A model generated the notes under the pieces. The model made no database searches and was not told where the DNA came from. It saw nothing but the letters and a program-made list of their open reading frames with translations. 64,000 nucleotides of DNA from Pedobacter duraquae (GTDB taxonomy: Bacteria; Bacteroidota; Bacteroidia; Sphingobacteriales; Sphingobacteriaceae): contig NZ_SNWM01000001.1 in NCBI RefSeq assembly GCF_004362245.1, forward strand, positions 1,116,001-1,180,000, in the 5' to 3' direction. The position numbers and the translations under genes were made by a program. Each line of letters begins with the position of its first letter. The stretch's first letter is position 1. Positions 25,971 to 34,751 of this stretch are shown piece by piece.

Positions 25971-25978
25971 CAAAGATA
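25971..25978 (-). promoter_or_regulatory. Putative -7 element of the dipeptidase gene
   Basis: TATCTTTG on the minus strand fits TAnnTTTG exactly, 16 nt upstream of the ATG. No clear -33 element was found. Confidence 0.4.
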
Positions 25979-26039
25979 TAATTTTTGGTATATTTGTTCC
26001 GAAAGCGTATCTCACAGGGGGAATAACTAGTTTATAATA

Positions 26040-26996
26040 ATGGCATACCGTGCTCTTGCAATATGCATTGCGCTTTTTTTTATCAGTTTCACGAAATTAT
26101 CTGCGCAGACAGTCAGTTGCCCGGAAACAGCACAATATTATGCGAAGGACAGTGTAAACATTGTGACCTTTGGTGCAAGTACTGTACAGGGTGTCAACGG
26201 ATTAAACTTTCAGACTTACCTTACTGGATTCTTTGTCAAATGCTACACCAATAAAACCATTAATATTTCCAACTATGGTATTGCTGGCCAAACCACGGCT
26301 CAGGGGCTAGCACGTCTGGACGATGCCATTATTGGAAAAACCGGATTCATTATTATCAATATGGGTATTAATGACGCCCTGGCTATCGTAGATAAAAAAC
26401 TTACTATTACTGAAACCCAGGCAAATATGACGGAGATCGTAGAGCGATCGCTGGCGGCAGGGCTCGTGCCCATCATGTGTACTTTACAGAATGTAGACGA
26501 CAGAACTGATGTACGGAACAGGAATGCAAATGTTCAGATCAGGTTACTGAATGCCTTTTACCGGACTTTAGTAACAAAATATAAACTGACACTTGCCGAT
26601 ATAAATGGTGTTATCCGTCGGGATTTCAGTCTGTATCAGGATCCATTTCATCCAAATGCCAGAGGATACAGCTTAATGGCTTATGTGCTTTTTGATACTG
26701 TAAATAAAATTATTGCTGACCGTTTCCTGCAATTCACAGTTACACAGAATTACCCAAACCCTGCCGGTCAGACCACCAATATTGATATCATTTTACCAGA
26801 GGCTGATAAAGTGACCGTTAAAATTTACGACCTTCGTGGTAAGTTGGTTCAGACACCACTGGATGAATATCTGAATAATGGTAAACATATTGTTCCCATT
26901 AACCTCAGCCTACTTGCCGCTGGCATGTATATTTACCGGGTAACAACAGAATCCGGTTTATTTACAGCTACGAAAAAGCTTATTGTTGCACATTAG
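26040..26996 (+). CDS. Secreted SGNH/GDSL hydrolase with T9SS sorting domain
   Basis: Probable extracellular esterase or deacetylase. Signal peptide to about residue 22 (FTKLSAQ). The SGNH blocks are FGASTVQG (nucleophile Ser), the Gly block NYGIAGQTTAQG, the Asn block NMGINDA and the Asp-His block DPFHPNARGYSLMAY. The last 85 residues from NYPNPAGQTTNIDI to the end form a type A T9SS C-terminal domain (VKIYDLRGKLVQ, LAAGMYIYRV). This implies export through the type IX system and surface attachment or release. The 318 residues are consistent with one catalytic plus one sorting domain. Substrate unknown. Confidence 0.9.
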   Translation: MAYRALAICIALFFISFTKLSAQTVSCPETAQYYAKDSVNIVTFGASTVQGVNGLNFQTYLTGFFVKCYTNKTINISNYGIAGQTTAQGLARLDDAIIGKTGFIIINMGINDALAIVDKKLTITETQANMTEIVERSLAAGLVPIMCTLQNVDDRTDVRNRNANVQIRLLNAFYRTLVTKYKLTLADINGVIRRDFSLYQDPFHPNARGYSLMAYVLFDTVNKIIADRFLQFTVTQNYPNPAGQTTNIDIILPEADKVTVKIYDLRGKLVQTPLDEYLNNGKHIVPINLSLLAAGMYIYRVTTESGLFTATKKLIVAH

Positions 26997-27063
26997 TTTT
27001 ACACAAAGCAACCAAAATTCGCACTCATTTTATAACTTCGCATCTTAAAACTATTATTCTATT

Positions 27064-29370
27064 TTGGATTATTTAGCAGGATTAAACCCACAGCAACGTG
27101 CAGCTGTTGAAAATACCGAAGGCCCGGCAATGATTGTTGCGGGTGCCGGCTCGGGCAAAACAAGGGTAATCACATACAGGGTGGCACACTTGATTCAAAA
27201 AGGTGTTGATCCTTTTAATATACTGGTACTTACCTTTACCAACAAAGCTTCGAAAGATATGCGTGAGCGTATTTCAAAGGTTGTTGGCGCAGAGGCAAAA
27301 AGCATCTGGATGGGAACATTCCACTCTGTGTTTGCCAAGATATTACGCGTAGAAGCACAAAAGATTGGCTATCCACCAAATTTCACAATCTATGATACAG
27401 ATGACAGCAAAAGCTTGCTCAGATCTATATTAAGAGAGATGCAGCTGGATGATAAACTATACAATGTAAATTTCGTGTACAACAGGATATCGGCAGCTAA
27501 AAACAACCTCATATCCCATACTGAGTACTTGGAAAATGCTGAGATTCAGGCCGAAGATAGCGGCAACAAAAGACCACTTACGGGCGTAATCTACGAAACT
27601 TATACCAAAAGGTGCTTCAAAGCCGGTGCGATGGATTTTGACGACTTATTGTTTAAAACGAATGTTTTACTTAAAACACATCCCGACGTACTTAATAAAT
27701 ACCAGCAAAAATTCAGATACCTGATGGTGGATGAGTATCAGGATACTAACTTTTCACAATATACTATTGTTAAAAAACTTGCCGCAGCATATCAGAATAT
27801 TTGTGTTGTAGGTGATGATGCTCAGAGTATCTATGCATTTCGGGGGGCGAACATTCAAAATATCTTAAATTTCGAACGTGATTACCCTGAATTACAGGTG
27901 TACAAATTAGAGCAAAATTATCGATCTACACAGAATATTGTAGAAGTTGCCAATAGTATTATCGCCAACAATAAAAACCAGTTGGAAAAGAACGTTTTCT
28001 CTGAGAACGAATCTGGCGACCGCATTAAGGTTCAGCGTGCTTTTACGGATAACGAAGAAGGAAAACTCGTAGCCGAAGGTATTATGCAGGAAAGAACCTC
28101 AAAAGGCTATAACTATAAGGATTTCGCTATTTTGTATCGCACAAATGCACAGTCGCGTGCCATGGAGGAAGCCCTGAGAAAGCTTAATGTTCCTTATAAG
28201 ATCTATGGCGGGCTCAGTTTTTATCAACGTAAGGAGATTAAAGACTTAATTGCCTACTTCCGCCTCACTTTTAATCCTGGCGATGAAGAAGCAATTAAAC
28301 GCGTGATCAACTACCCACGCCGAGGTCTTGGTGACACGACAGTGGAGAAGATTATTGTTGCTGCCGATAAACACGACATCACCATGTGGCAAGTTATATG
28401 CAACCCTGCTCAATACATAGAGGGCCGCATCGCCAATCAGCTTAATGATTTCGCTATGCTGATTCAGAGCTTCGCAGCAGAGTCAAAAAAGCTGGATGCT
28501 TATGAAACAGCATTATATATAGCCCAGCATTCAGGGATTTTAAAAGAATTACATACCGACGACAGCATTGAAGGTCGTAGCCGCTATGAGAACATTCAGG
28601 AGCTCTTGAATGGTATTAAAGAATTTGCTGAACGTGAAGATATTGAAGACCGTAGTTTGGCGATTTTCATGCAGGATATCGCGCTGCTGACTAATGACGA
28701 CAGACAGGATGATAAAGAAAAGGATACCGTCTCACTGATGACTATCCACTCTGCAAAGGGACTTGAATTCAAAAATGTCTTCGTTGTAGGACTTGAGGAA
28801 AATCTTTTCCCTTCCCAGATGTCACTAAATTCACGCACCGATCTGGAGGAGGAACGACGTTTATTCTATGTAGCGATCACCCGCGCGGAAAAAAAGCTTA
28901 CGCTTACCTATGCAACTTCGAGATACCGTTGGGGAACACTAACCAGCTGTGAACCCAGCAGATTTATAGAAGAAATTAATGCCCGTTACCTGGAGCTTGA
29001 AGTGGTAAAACCAACAAAAAGTGTGCTCGATGGTCAGGGTTTTTCTGATGAACGACGTACCTGGACACAACAACGAGATAGCTTTAGTAAGCCTAAACCG
29101 GCGGCAGCAAGTACAGCAAATACCAGCACCCCGGCCCAACGCCCGAAAACATCAATTTTACCAAAAGCACATGTGCCAACCCCAGGTTTTACTGCCAGCA
29201 ATCCTGCTGAATTTCAAAATGGTATGGATGTTGAGCACGAGAAGTTTGGATTTGGCAAGATAGTAAACCTGGAAGGTGCTCTTCCTGATATTAAAGCAAC
29301 TGTATTTTTTCAGGGTCTGGGAAATAAGCAGTTATTATTAAAATTTGCTAAATTACGCATCGTTAAATAA
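27064..29370 (+). CDS. UvrD/PcrA-type superfamily 1 DNA helicase
   Basis: ATP-dependent 3'-5' helicase for repair and replication fork clearance. The Q motif LNPQQRAAVENTEGPAMIVA leads into Walker A GAGSGKTRV. Later motifs are MVDEYQDTNFSQY (Walker B), GDDAQSIYAFRGA (III), LEQNYRSTQ (IV), VSLMTIHSAKGLEFKNVFVV (V) and RRLFYVAITRAEK (VI). A C-terminal tail with low-complexity linker ends in a Tudor-like DVEHEKFGFGKIV segment, as in PcrA. The start is TTG at 27064: a stop at 27046 precludes an earlier ATG, and a later Met would remove the Q motif. 768 residues. Confidence 0.95.
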   Translation: MDYLAGLNPQQRAAVENTEGPAMIVAGAGSGKTRVITYRVAHLIQKGVDPFNILVLTFTNKASKDMRERISKVVGAEAKSIWMGTFHSVFAKILRVEAQKIGYPPNFTIYDTDDSKSLLRSILREMQLDDKLYNVNFVYNRISAAKNNLISHTEYLENAEIQAEDSGNKRPLTGVIYETYTKRCFKAGAMDFDDLLFKTNVLLKTHPDVLNKYQQKFRYLMVDEYQDTNFSQYTIVKKLAAAYQNICVVGDDAQSIYAFRGANIQNILNFERDYPELQVYKLEQNYRSTQNIVEVANSIIANNKNQLEKNVFSENESGDRIKVQRAFTDNEEGKLVAEGIMQERTSKGYNYKDFAILYRTNAQSRAMEEALRKLNVPYKIYGGLSFYQRKEIKDLIAYFRLTFNPGDEEAIKRVINYPRRGLGDTTVEKIIVAADKHDITMWQVICNPAQYIEGRIANQLNDFAMLIQSFAAESKKLDAYETALYIAQHSGILKELHTDDSIEGRSRYENIQELLNGIKEFAEREDIEDRSLAIFMQDIALLTNDDRQDDKEKDTVSLMTIHSAKGLEFKNVFVVGLEENLFPSQMSLNSRTDLEEERRLFYVAITRAEKKLTLTYATSRYRWGTLTSCEPSRFIEEINARYLELEVVKPTKSVLDGQGFSDERRTWTQQRDSFSKPKPAAASTANTSTPAQRPKTSILPKAHVPTPGFTASNPAEFQNGMDVEHEKFGFGKIVNLEGALPDIKATVFFQGLGNKQLLLKFAKLRIVK

Positions 29371-29381
29371 GTTTATCTGAT

Positions 29382-30056
29382 ATGAATTTCGATTATAACA
29401 CGACCAGAACTGAGTTGATACTCGCAGAATACGGCCGCAATGTGCAAAACATGGTGAAGTATATTTGCGAATTGCCAGAACTGGAAGAACGCAATAAATA
29501 CGCCCAGGCAGTGATAGATCTGATGGGATTCTTAAATCCACACCTTCGGGATGTTGCCGATTTTAAACATAAATTATGGGATCACCTGCACATCATTTCA
29601 GGTTATAAAATAGACGTAGATTCCCCCTATCCCAAACCTACGCCTGAACAGGCAGCAGCAAAACCAAAGCATATAGGCTATCCGCAACAACGGATTACCT
29701 ATAAACATTATGGAAAAACTGTGGAAGTACTGATCGAAAAAACTAAAGCAGTGGAAGATCCGGAACGTAAAACCGCTATGGTTCAAGGTATTGCCAACTT
29801 CATGAAAATGGCCTATGTGCAATGGAACAAGGATAATGTAGCTGACGAAACCATCTTAAAAAATCTGCGGGAACTCTCTGGAGGCGAACTTAAACTGGAT
29901 GACAACTTTAACTTAAATAAAGTTGAGTTTAAACCCGTGATTAACCGTCCTACCAATAATAACAATCGTGGACGCAGCAACAGCAACAATAAAGGAAAAC
30001 AAAATAATACGAACAACCGTTCTCAAAGGAACAATAATCCAAAATCAAGGTACTAA
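29382..30056 (+). CDS. DUF4290 family protein
   Basis: Conserved Bacteroidota protein of unknown function, recognised by the N-terminus FDYNTTRTELILAEYGRNVQ and the core FLNPHLRDVADFKHKLWDHL. The first 185 residues look helical and soluble. The last 40 residues are a low-complexity Asn/Arg tail (NNNNRGRSNSNNKGKQNNTN) that could bind RNA or be disordered. The gene follows pcrA by 11 nt and precedes murA by 23 nt, and is probably co-transcribed with murA. No catalytic residues can be named. Confidence 0.88.
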   Translation: MNFDYNTTRTELILAEYGRNVQNMVKYICELPELEERNKYAQAVIDLMGFLNPHLRDVADFKHKLWDHLHIISGYKIDVDSPYPKPTPEQAAAKPKHIGYPQQRITYKHYGKTVEVLIEKTKAVEDPERKTAMVQGIANFMKMAYVQWNKDNVADETILKNLRELSGGELKLDDNFNLNKVEFKPVINRPTNNNNRGRSNSNNKGKQNNTNNRSQRNNNPKSRY

Positions 30057-30079
30057 AGCTGCCTGAAAAATTATCACGC

Positions 30080-31405
30080 ATGAATGCATTTGAAATAATC
30101 GGCGGCAAAAAGCTAAAGGGTGAAATTCAACCCCAGGGAGCAAAGAATGAAGCCCTGCAGATCCTTTCTGCAGTTTTACTGACCGATCAAAAAATTACGA
30201 TTAGCAATATTCCAGATATTAAAGATGTCAACAAACTCATCGAGTTATTAGGTGATCTGGGCGTTATTGTTGAACGTTTATCCAAAGACACCTATACATT
30301 CCAGGCAGCAGACATCAACCTCGGCTTCTTTGAATCTGAAACATTTAGGTCCAAAGGCGGGAGCTTAAGAGGCTCCATTATGATTGTGGGCCCTCTGCTG
30401 GGTCGCTTTGGAAGAGCTGCCATTCCTAAGCCGGGAGGTGATAAAATCGGACGCAGAAGGCTAGACACGCACTTTTTAGGTTTTGAAAAACTTGGAGCAA
30501 AATTTATCTACGACAGCAAAAAGGAATTCTTTAATGTCGATGCCACAAACTTACAAGGCGCCTATATTCTTCTGGATGAAGCATCTGTAACAGGAACGGC
30601 AAATATTGTGATGACTGCTGTACTTGCTAAAGGTACTACCACAATTTATAATGCCGCCTGCGAGCCATACCTTCAACAGTTATGCAAAATGTTGAACCGC
30701 ATGGGTGCCAAGATTTCAGGCATCGGCTCTAACTTACTAACGATTGAGGGCGTAACTAAATTGGGTGGAACAGAGCACCGTATGCTTCCCGATATGATCG
30801 AAATTGGCTCTTTTATAGGACTGGCAGCCATGACAGAATCAGAAATTACCATTAAAAATGTGTGCTATTCTGAACTTGGCGTTATACCTGAAGTATTTCG
30901 CAAGCTGGGAATCCAATTCGAACTTAGGGGCGACGATATTTATATTCCTTCCCAAAAACACTATGTGATCGAGTCGTTTATCGATGGATCTATGCTTACT
31001 ATTGCAGATTCACCATGGCCGGGCTTCACTCCGGATTTGCTTAGTATCGTGTTAGTTGTTGCTACCCAGGCGAAAGGCTCGGTATTGATTCATCAGAAAA
31101 TGTTTGAAAGCAGGCTGTTCTTCGTTGATAAACTGATAGATATGGGTGCTCAGATCATATTATGTGATCCACACAGAGCCTCAGTTAACGGAATCAATAA
31201 AGCTTACAAATTAAGAGGAATTAGTATGACCTCTCCGGATATCAGAGCTGGTGTTTCCCTGCTTATTGCAGCACTTTCTGCTGAAGGGAAGTCTACAATC
31301 TATAATATCGAGCAGATTGAACGTGGCTATCAGGATATCGATATCAGACTTCGTGCATTAGGTGCCCAGATCAAAAGAGTCGAAGGATCTGGTCCAAGTC
31401 ATTAG
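30080..31405 (+). CDS. murA: UDP-N-acetylglucosamine 1-carboxyvinyltransferase with Asp in place of the fosfomycin Cys
   Basis: First committed enzyme of peptidoglycan synthesis, adding enolpyruvate to UDP-GlcNAc. Begins FEIIGGKKLKGEIQPQGAKN with the catalytic Lys of the KNE motif. The loop that normally reads PGGC carries PGGDKIGRRRLDTH, so residue 121 (codon 30440-30442) is Asp at the position of E. coli Cys115. That Cys is the target of fosfomycin, and Asp at this place is known to give an active but fosfomycin-insensitive enzyme in other bacteria. 441 residues, slightly longer than E. coli MurA. Followed by a bidirectional terminator. Confidence 0.95.
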   Translation: MNAFEIIGGKKLKGEIQPQGAKNEALQILSAVLLTDQKITISNIPDIKDVNKLIELLGDLGVIVERLSKDTYTFQAADINLGFFESETFRSKGGSLRGSIMIVGPLLGRFGRAAIPKPGGDKIGRRRLDTHFLGFEKLGAKFIYDSKKEFFNVDATNLQGAYILLDEASVTGTANIVMTAVLAKGTTTIYNAACEPYLQQLCKMLNRMGAKISGIGSNLLTIEGVTKLGGTEHRMLPDMIEIGSFIGLAAMTESEITIKNVCYSELGVIPEVFRKLGIQFELRGDDIYIPSQKHYVIESFIDGSMLTIADSPWPGFTPDLLSIVLVVATQAKGSVLIHQKMFESRLFFVDKLIDMGAQIILCDPHRASVNGINKAYKLRGISMTSPDIRAGVSLLIAALSAEGKSTIYNIEQIERGYQDIDIRLRALGAQIKRVEGSGPSH

Positions 31406-31413
31406 AAATATAC

Positions 31414-31452
31414 AGACATAAAAAAAGCCCTTTAAGGGCTTTTTTTATGTCT
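31414..31452. terminator. Bidirectional terminator between murA and the CBS-domain synthase gene
   Basis: Symmetric hairpin AAAAAAGCCCTTTAAGGGCT flanked by A- and T-runs; outer bases AGACAT/ATGTCT also pair. It has the poly-A/poly-T layout needed in both directions and separates the two convergent genes. Confidence 0.88.
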
Positions 31453-31464
31453 TATTAATACTGG

Positions 31465-32826
31465 TTATCCAGAAATGGCATTGATGATATCGTACTGTGT
31501 AATGATGTCAAACTTACCATCAGCAGTCTCAACCAACACAGCACTGTTTTCTTTATTAATCAGTGTAGAAATTTTATCTATCGAAGTATTCATATCCACG
31601 AAAGGGAAAGTTGCCGACATAATTTCCTGAACCGGAGCAGATTTCAGAGACGGATTCTCCAATAAAGCTTTCAAAATGTCTCCTTCAGCAAGCTTTCCAA
31701 CAACCATACCTTTTTGAGTGACTGGAATCTGTGAGATATTCAGCATGTTCATTGTATTAATAGCCTCAATAATTGTTTTCTCAAGATCAATTGTTATGAT
31801 CTCCGCAGCCTCTTTTTTGGCTAGGATTGACTTCGCTGTTAGCTTCTCGTCGTTTAGGAAACCTCGTTCACGCAACCAATCTTCATTGTACATTTTCCCC
31901 ATATAACGGCTGCCATGATCATGAAAAATAACGACAACCACATCTTCAGGCTTCAGCTTATCCTTCAGTTGAAGTAAACCAGCGATAGCAGAACCAGCAG
32001 AGTTACCAACAAAAATACCTTCTTTACGCGCAATATCACGTGTCATCAGTGCAGCATCTTTATCTGTTACTTTTTCAAACAGATCAATTACATCAAAATC
32101 AACGTTCTTAGGAAGAAAATCTTCTCCAATACCTTCAGTGATGTATGGATAAATCTCATTCTTATCCAGAATGCCTGTTTCTTTATACTTCTTAAATACA
32201 GAGCCATAAGTGTCTATACCCCATACCTTGATATTAGGATTCTGTTCTTTCAGGTATTTCCCGGTTCCAGAAATTGTACCCCCGGTACCAACACCAACAA
32301 CAAGATGGGTAATCTTACCCTCTGTCTGTGCCCAGATTTCAGGACCTGTTTGTTCATAATGCGCCTGCGTATTAGCAAGGTTATCGTATTGATTTGGTTT
32401 CCAGGAATTAGGAACCTCACGCTCTAAACGTGACGAAACCGAATAGTATGACCTTGGATCCTCAGGCTCCACATTGGTAGGACAAACAATAACCTCTGCA
32501 CCAAACGCGCGCAGGGCATCAACTTTCTCCTTTGACTGCTTATCTGTTGTAGTGAAAATACATTTGTAGCCTTTAATGATAGCCGCCATAGCCAATCCCA
32601 TACCCGTATTACCAGAAGTACCTTCGATAATTGTACCTCCAGGCTTCAGTTTGCCGCTGCGCTCGGCATCCTCAATCATTTTAACCGCCATCCTGTCTTT
32701 GATAGAGTTTCCAGGGTTGGTTGTTTCTACTTTTGCCAGAACAGTAGCCTCAATTTCTTTAGTTATATTATTCAATTTTACCAGCGGAGTATTCCCGATG
32801 GTCTCCAATATATTGTTATACCACAT
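31465..32826 (-). CDS. PLP-dependent cystathionine beta-synthase/cysteine synthase with CBS domains
   Basis: Fold-type II PLP enzyme acting on serine or O-acetylserine with homocysteine or sulfide. The PLP Lys lies in NPGNSIKDRMAV near residue 43, the substrate loop is EGTSGNTGMGLAM, and the phosphate loop GVGTGGTISGTGKYL is intact. The last 115 residues form paired CBS domains (MNMLNISQIPVTQKGMVVGK, ENSAVLVETADGKFDIITQY), which typically bind adenosyl ligands and regulate activity. At 453 residues it is close to human-type CBS without the haem domain. Which reaction dominates cannot be told from sequence alone. Confidence 0.92.
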   Translation of the reverse strand: MWYNNILETIGNTPLVKLNNITKEIEATVLAKVETTNPGNSIKDRMAVKMIEDAERSGKLKPGGTIIEGTSGNTGMGLAMAAIIKGYKCIFTTTDKQSKEKVDALRAFGAEVIVCPTNVEPEDPRSYYSVSSRLEREVPNSWKPNQYDNLANTQAHYEQTGPEIWAQTEGKITHLVVGVGTGGTISGTGKYLKEQNPNIKVWGIDTYGSVFKKYKETGILDKNEIYPYITEGIGEDFLPKNVDFDVIDLFEKVTDKDAALMTRDIARKEGIFVGNSAGSAIAGLLQLKDKLKPEDVVVVIFHDHGSRYMGKMYNEDWLRERGFLNDEKLTAKSILAKKEAAEIITIDLEKTIIEAINTMNMLNISQIPVTQKGMVVGKLAEGDILKALLENPSLKSAPVQEIMSATFPFVDMNTSIDKISTLINKENSAVLVETADGKFDIITQYDIINAISG

Positions 32827-32980
32827 AGTACAAAAGTACAGCTTGTAGTTTGATATTCTATTTATAAAATATAATTTGAAATTTAATTCTAAATAATATC
32901 AATATATAAAATTATATTTTAATCTAGTAGTTCAATAGACTACTTAACAGTCTTATATATTTCCAATGCCCAAATAATGA

Positions 32981-34072
32981 TTAACCTTCTTTGTAAAGTT
33001 GTCCTGGTGAAAGTACAATCAGTCCCTGCATTTCCAGGCTCAGCAAATGCATGGTAAGTGTACTTTGTTTCACCTGGACGTGCTGAGCGATCTGATCAAT
33101 CCTGGCAGGAGCAACATGGAGAAATCCGACTATTTTACGTTCCTCTTCAGTAAGCGCCTGCAATACGGAAAGCTCCAATTGTTTCACTTTAAGCTCTTTT
33201 TGCTCCCAGCTCATCATCTGTATCAGGTCTTCCGGATGATTAATGAGTCCTGCCCTATTTGTCTTGATCAGAAAATTACACCCTTGAGAATACACATCCG
33301 TACTGCGTCCGGGGAAAGCAAATACATCCCTGTTATAAGATCCGGCAAGCTCTGCAGTAATGAGCGCTCCGCCTTTTATAGCCGCCTCTACAACAATCGT
33401 GACATCTGCCATTCCGGCAATGATCCTGTTTCGCTTTGGAAAGTTTTCTTTGTCAGGGTTAGTGAATAACGGGAATTCAGTAAGAAGCCCCCCCTGATCA
33501 AGCATTTTGCCCGCAATGGATTCATGAAGGCGTGGATACATCCGGTCCAAGCCATGGCCCAAAATTCCTACCGTGGGCACATTTTGATTCAGGCATTCTT
33601 GATGTGCAGCCACATCTATCCCAAAGGCAAGTCCACTAACCACCAGCACATCGTACTGACGCAATGTTTCCAGTAACTGACGGCACAGCAGACGTCCGTA
33701 AGCACTTGCTTTTCGGGTTCCAACGATACTAACTACACGTTGACGGTTTAGATTCGCCTGCCCCTTATAATACATAATAATGGGCGCGTCATGGCATTCC
33801 CTTAACCGCGAAGGAAAGTCGGCATCGGTATAAAAAACTGGTTTAATCTGCCTTTTCTGAATCTCTATGAGGTCATTTTCAGCTTCTTTAAGGGCTTTGC
33901 CTGACTTAATTTCCCGAACTATCCCTACACCGATCCCAGGTGTAGCCAGCAAGTCAGCTGCGCTTGCCTGAAAGACAGCTTCGGCCGTGCCAAATGTCAC
34001 CAATAAGTTCTTAGCAGTGATATGGCCAACATTTTTAATCAAACTCAGGCCAATCTGATGAATTGTACTCAT
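32981..34072 (-). CDS. dprA: DNA-processing protein DprA
   Basis: Loads RecA on incoming single-stranded DNA during natural transformation. N-terminal helix-hairpin-helix-like part (LLATPGIGVGIVREIKSGKA), then the Rossmann-like DprA domain with VSIVGTRKASAYGR, VVSGLAFGIDVAAH, GHGLDRMYP and FPKRNRIIAGM. It ends in a winged-helix DML1-like domain (RIDQIAQHVQVKQSTLTMHL). The 363 residues and all three parts suggest a functional gene. It is 46 nt upstream of nothing related and follows rsmG on the same strand. Together with the CoiA-like gene it hints at competence. Confidence 0.93.
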   Translation of the reverse strand: MSTIHQIGLSLIKNVGHITAKNLLVTFGTAEAVFQASAADLLATPGIGVGIVREIKSGKALKEAENDLIEIQKRQIKPVFYTDADFPSRLRECHDAPIIMYYKGQANLNRQRVVSIVGTRKASAYGRLLCRQLLETLRQYDVLVVSGLAFGIDVAAHQECLNQNVPTVGILGHGLDRMYPRLHESIAGKMLDQGGLLTEFPLFTNPDKENFPKRNRIIAGMADVTIVVEAAIKGGALITAELAGSYNRDVFAFPGRSTDVYSQGCNFLIKTNRAGLINHPEDLIQMMSWEQKELKVKQLELSVLQALTEEERKIVGFLHVAPARIDQIAQHVQVKQSTLTMHLLSLEMQGLIVLSPGQLYKEG

Positions 34073-34118
34073 CAGCTAAGTTAATCCGTTCAGATAGATA
34101 TGTGGTAATAAATTTTAC

Positions 34119-34751
34119 TTACTGCGGGATGTAAACCACGTATTTGGTATCGAAAAACTCTTCTTCAAAATAAGCAGAAAGTGGGTAAAGTTCAGCCTTG
34201 AGCCTGGATTCAGCAATCTCTTCAGCAAGGTCCCCCCCTTTAAGATATAAAATACCGTTCGCAACAGCGTTTTTGGAATTTTTATTAAACTTATCTTTAA
34301 TCCAGGGATAAAAGTCGATAAGCCGAGTAACCGCCCTCGATACGACAAAATCATATTTATCTGGTACCTGCTCAGCACGCAGATGAGTGGCCGTTACGTT
34401 CTCCAACCCCAGCGCTGCAGCAACTTCAGTCACAACCTTGATTTTCTTTCCAATAGAATCGACCAGGTGAAACTGTGTCTCGGGAAACATAATGGCCAAT
34501 GGAATTCCAGGAAATCCGCCGCCAGTGCCTACATCAAGGACTTTCTCTCCCGGTTTGAAGGTAATAAACTTAGCGATACCCAGTGAATGTAGGATATGCC
34601 TTTCATACAATTCATCTATATCTTTTCTTGATATCACATTGATCTGAGCATTCCAAAAGCTGTATAAATCATAAAGACGGTCAAAGCGTTCGATCTGCTG
34701 TTCGGTAAGATTTTTGAAATAATGCTGAATGATTATCGATTTTATTTCCAC
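34119..34751 (-). CDS. rsmG: 16S rRNA (guanine-527-N7)-methyltransferase
   Basis: Methylates G527 in the 530 loop of 16S rRNA using SAM. The SAM site is VLDVGTGGGFPGIPLAIMFP, preceded by the characteristic RHILHSLGIAKF. VSRAVTRLIDFYPWIKDK and LYLKGGDLAEEI follow. Start is GTG at 34751, overlapping the last 10 nt of the glycosyltransferase gene, so translational coupling is likely. 210 residues, normal length. Confidence 0.93.
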   Translation of the reverse strand: MEIKSIIIQHYFKNLTEQQIERFDRLYDLYSFWNAQINVISRKDIDELYERHILHSLGIAKFITFKPGEKVLDVGTGGGFPGIPLAIMFPETQFHLVDSIGKKIKVVTEVAAALGLENVTATHLRAEQVPDKYDFVVSRAVTRLIDFYPWIKDKFNKNSKNAVANGILYLKGGDLAEEIAESRLKAELYPLSAYFEEEFFDTKYVVYIPQ

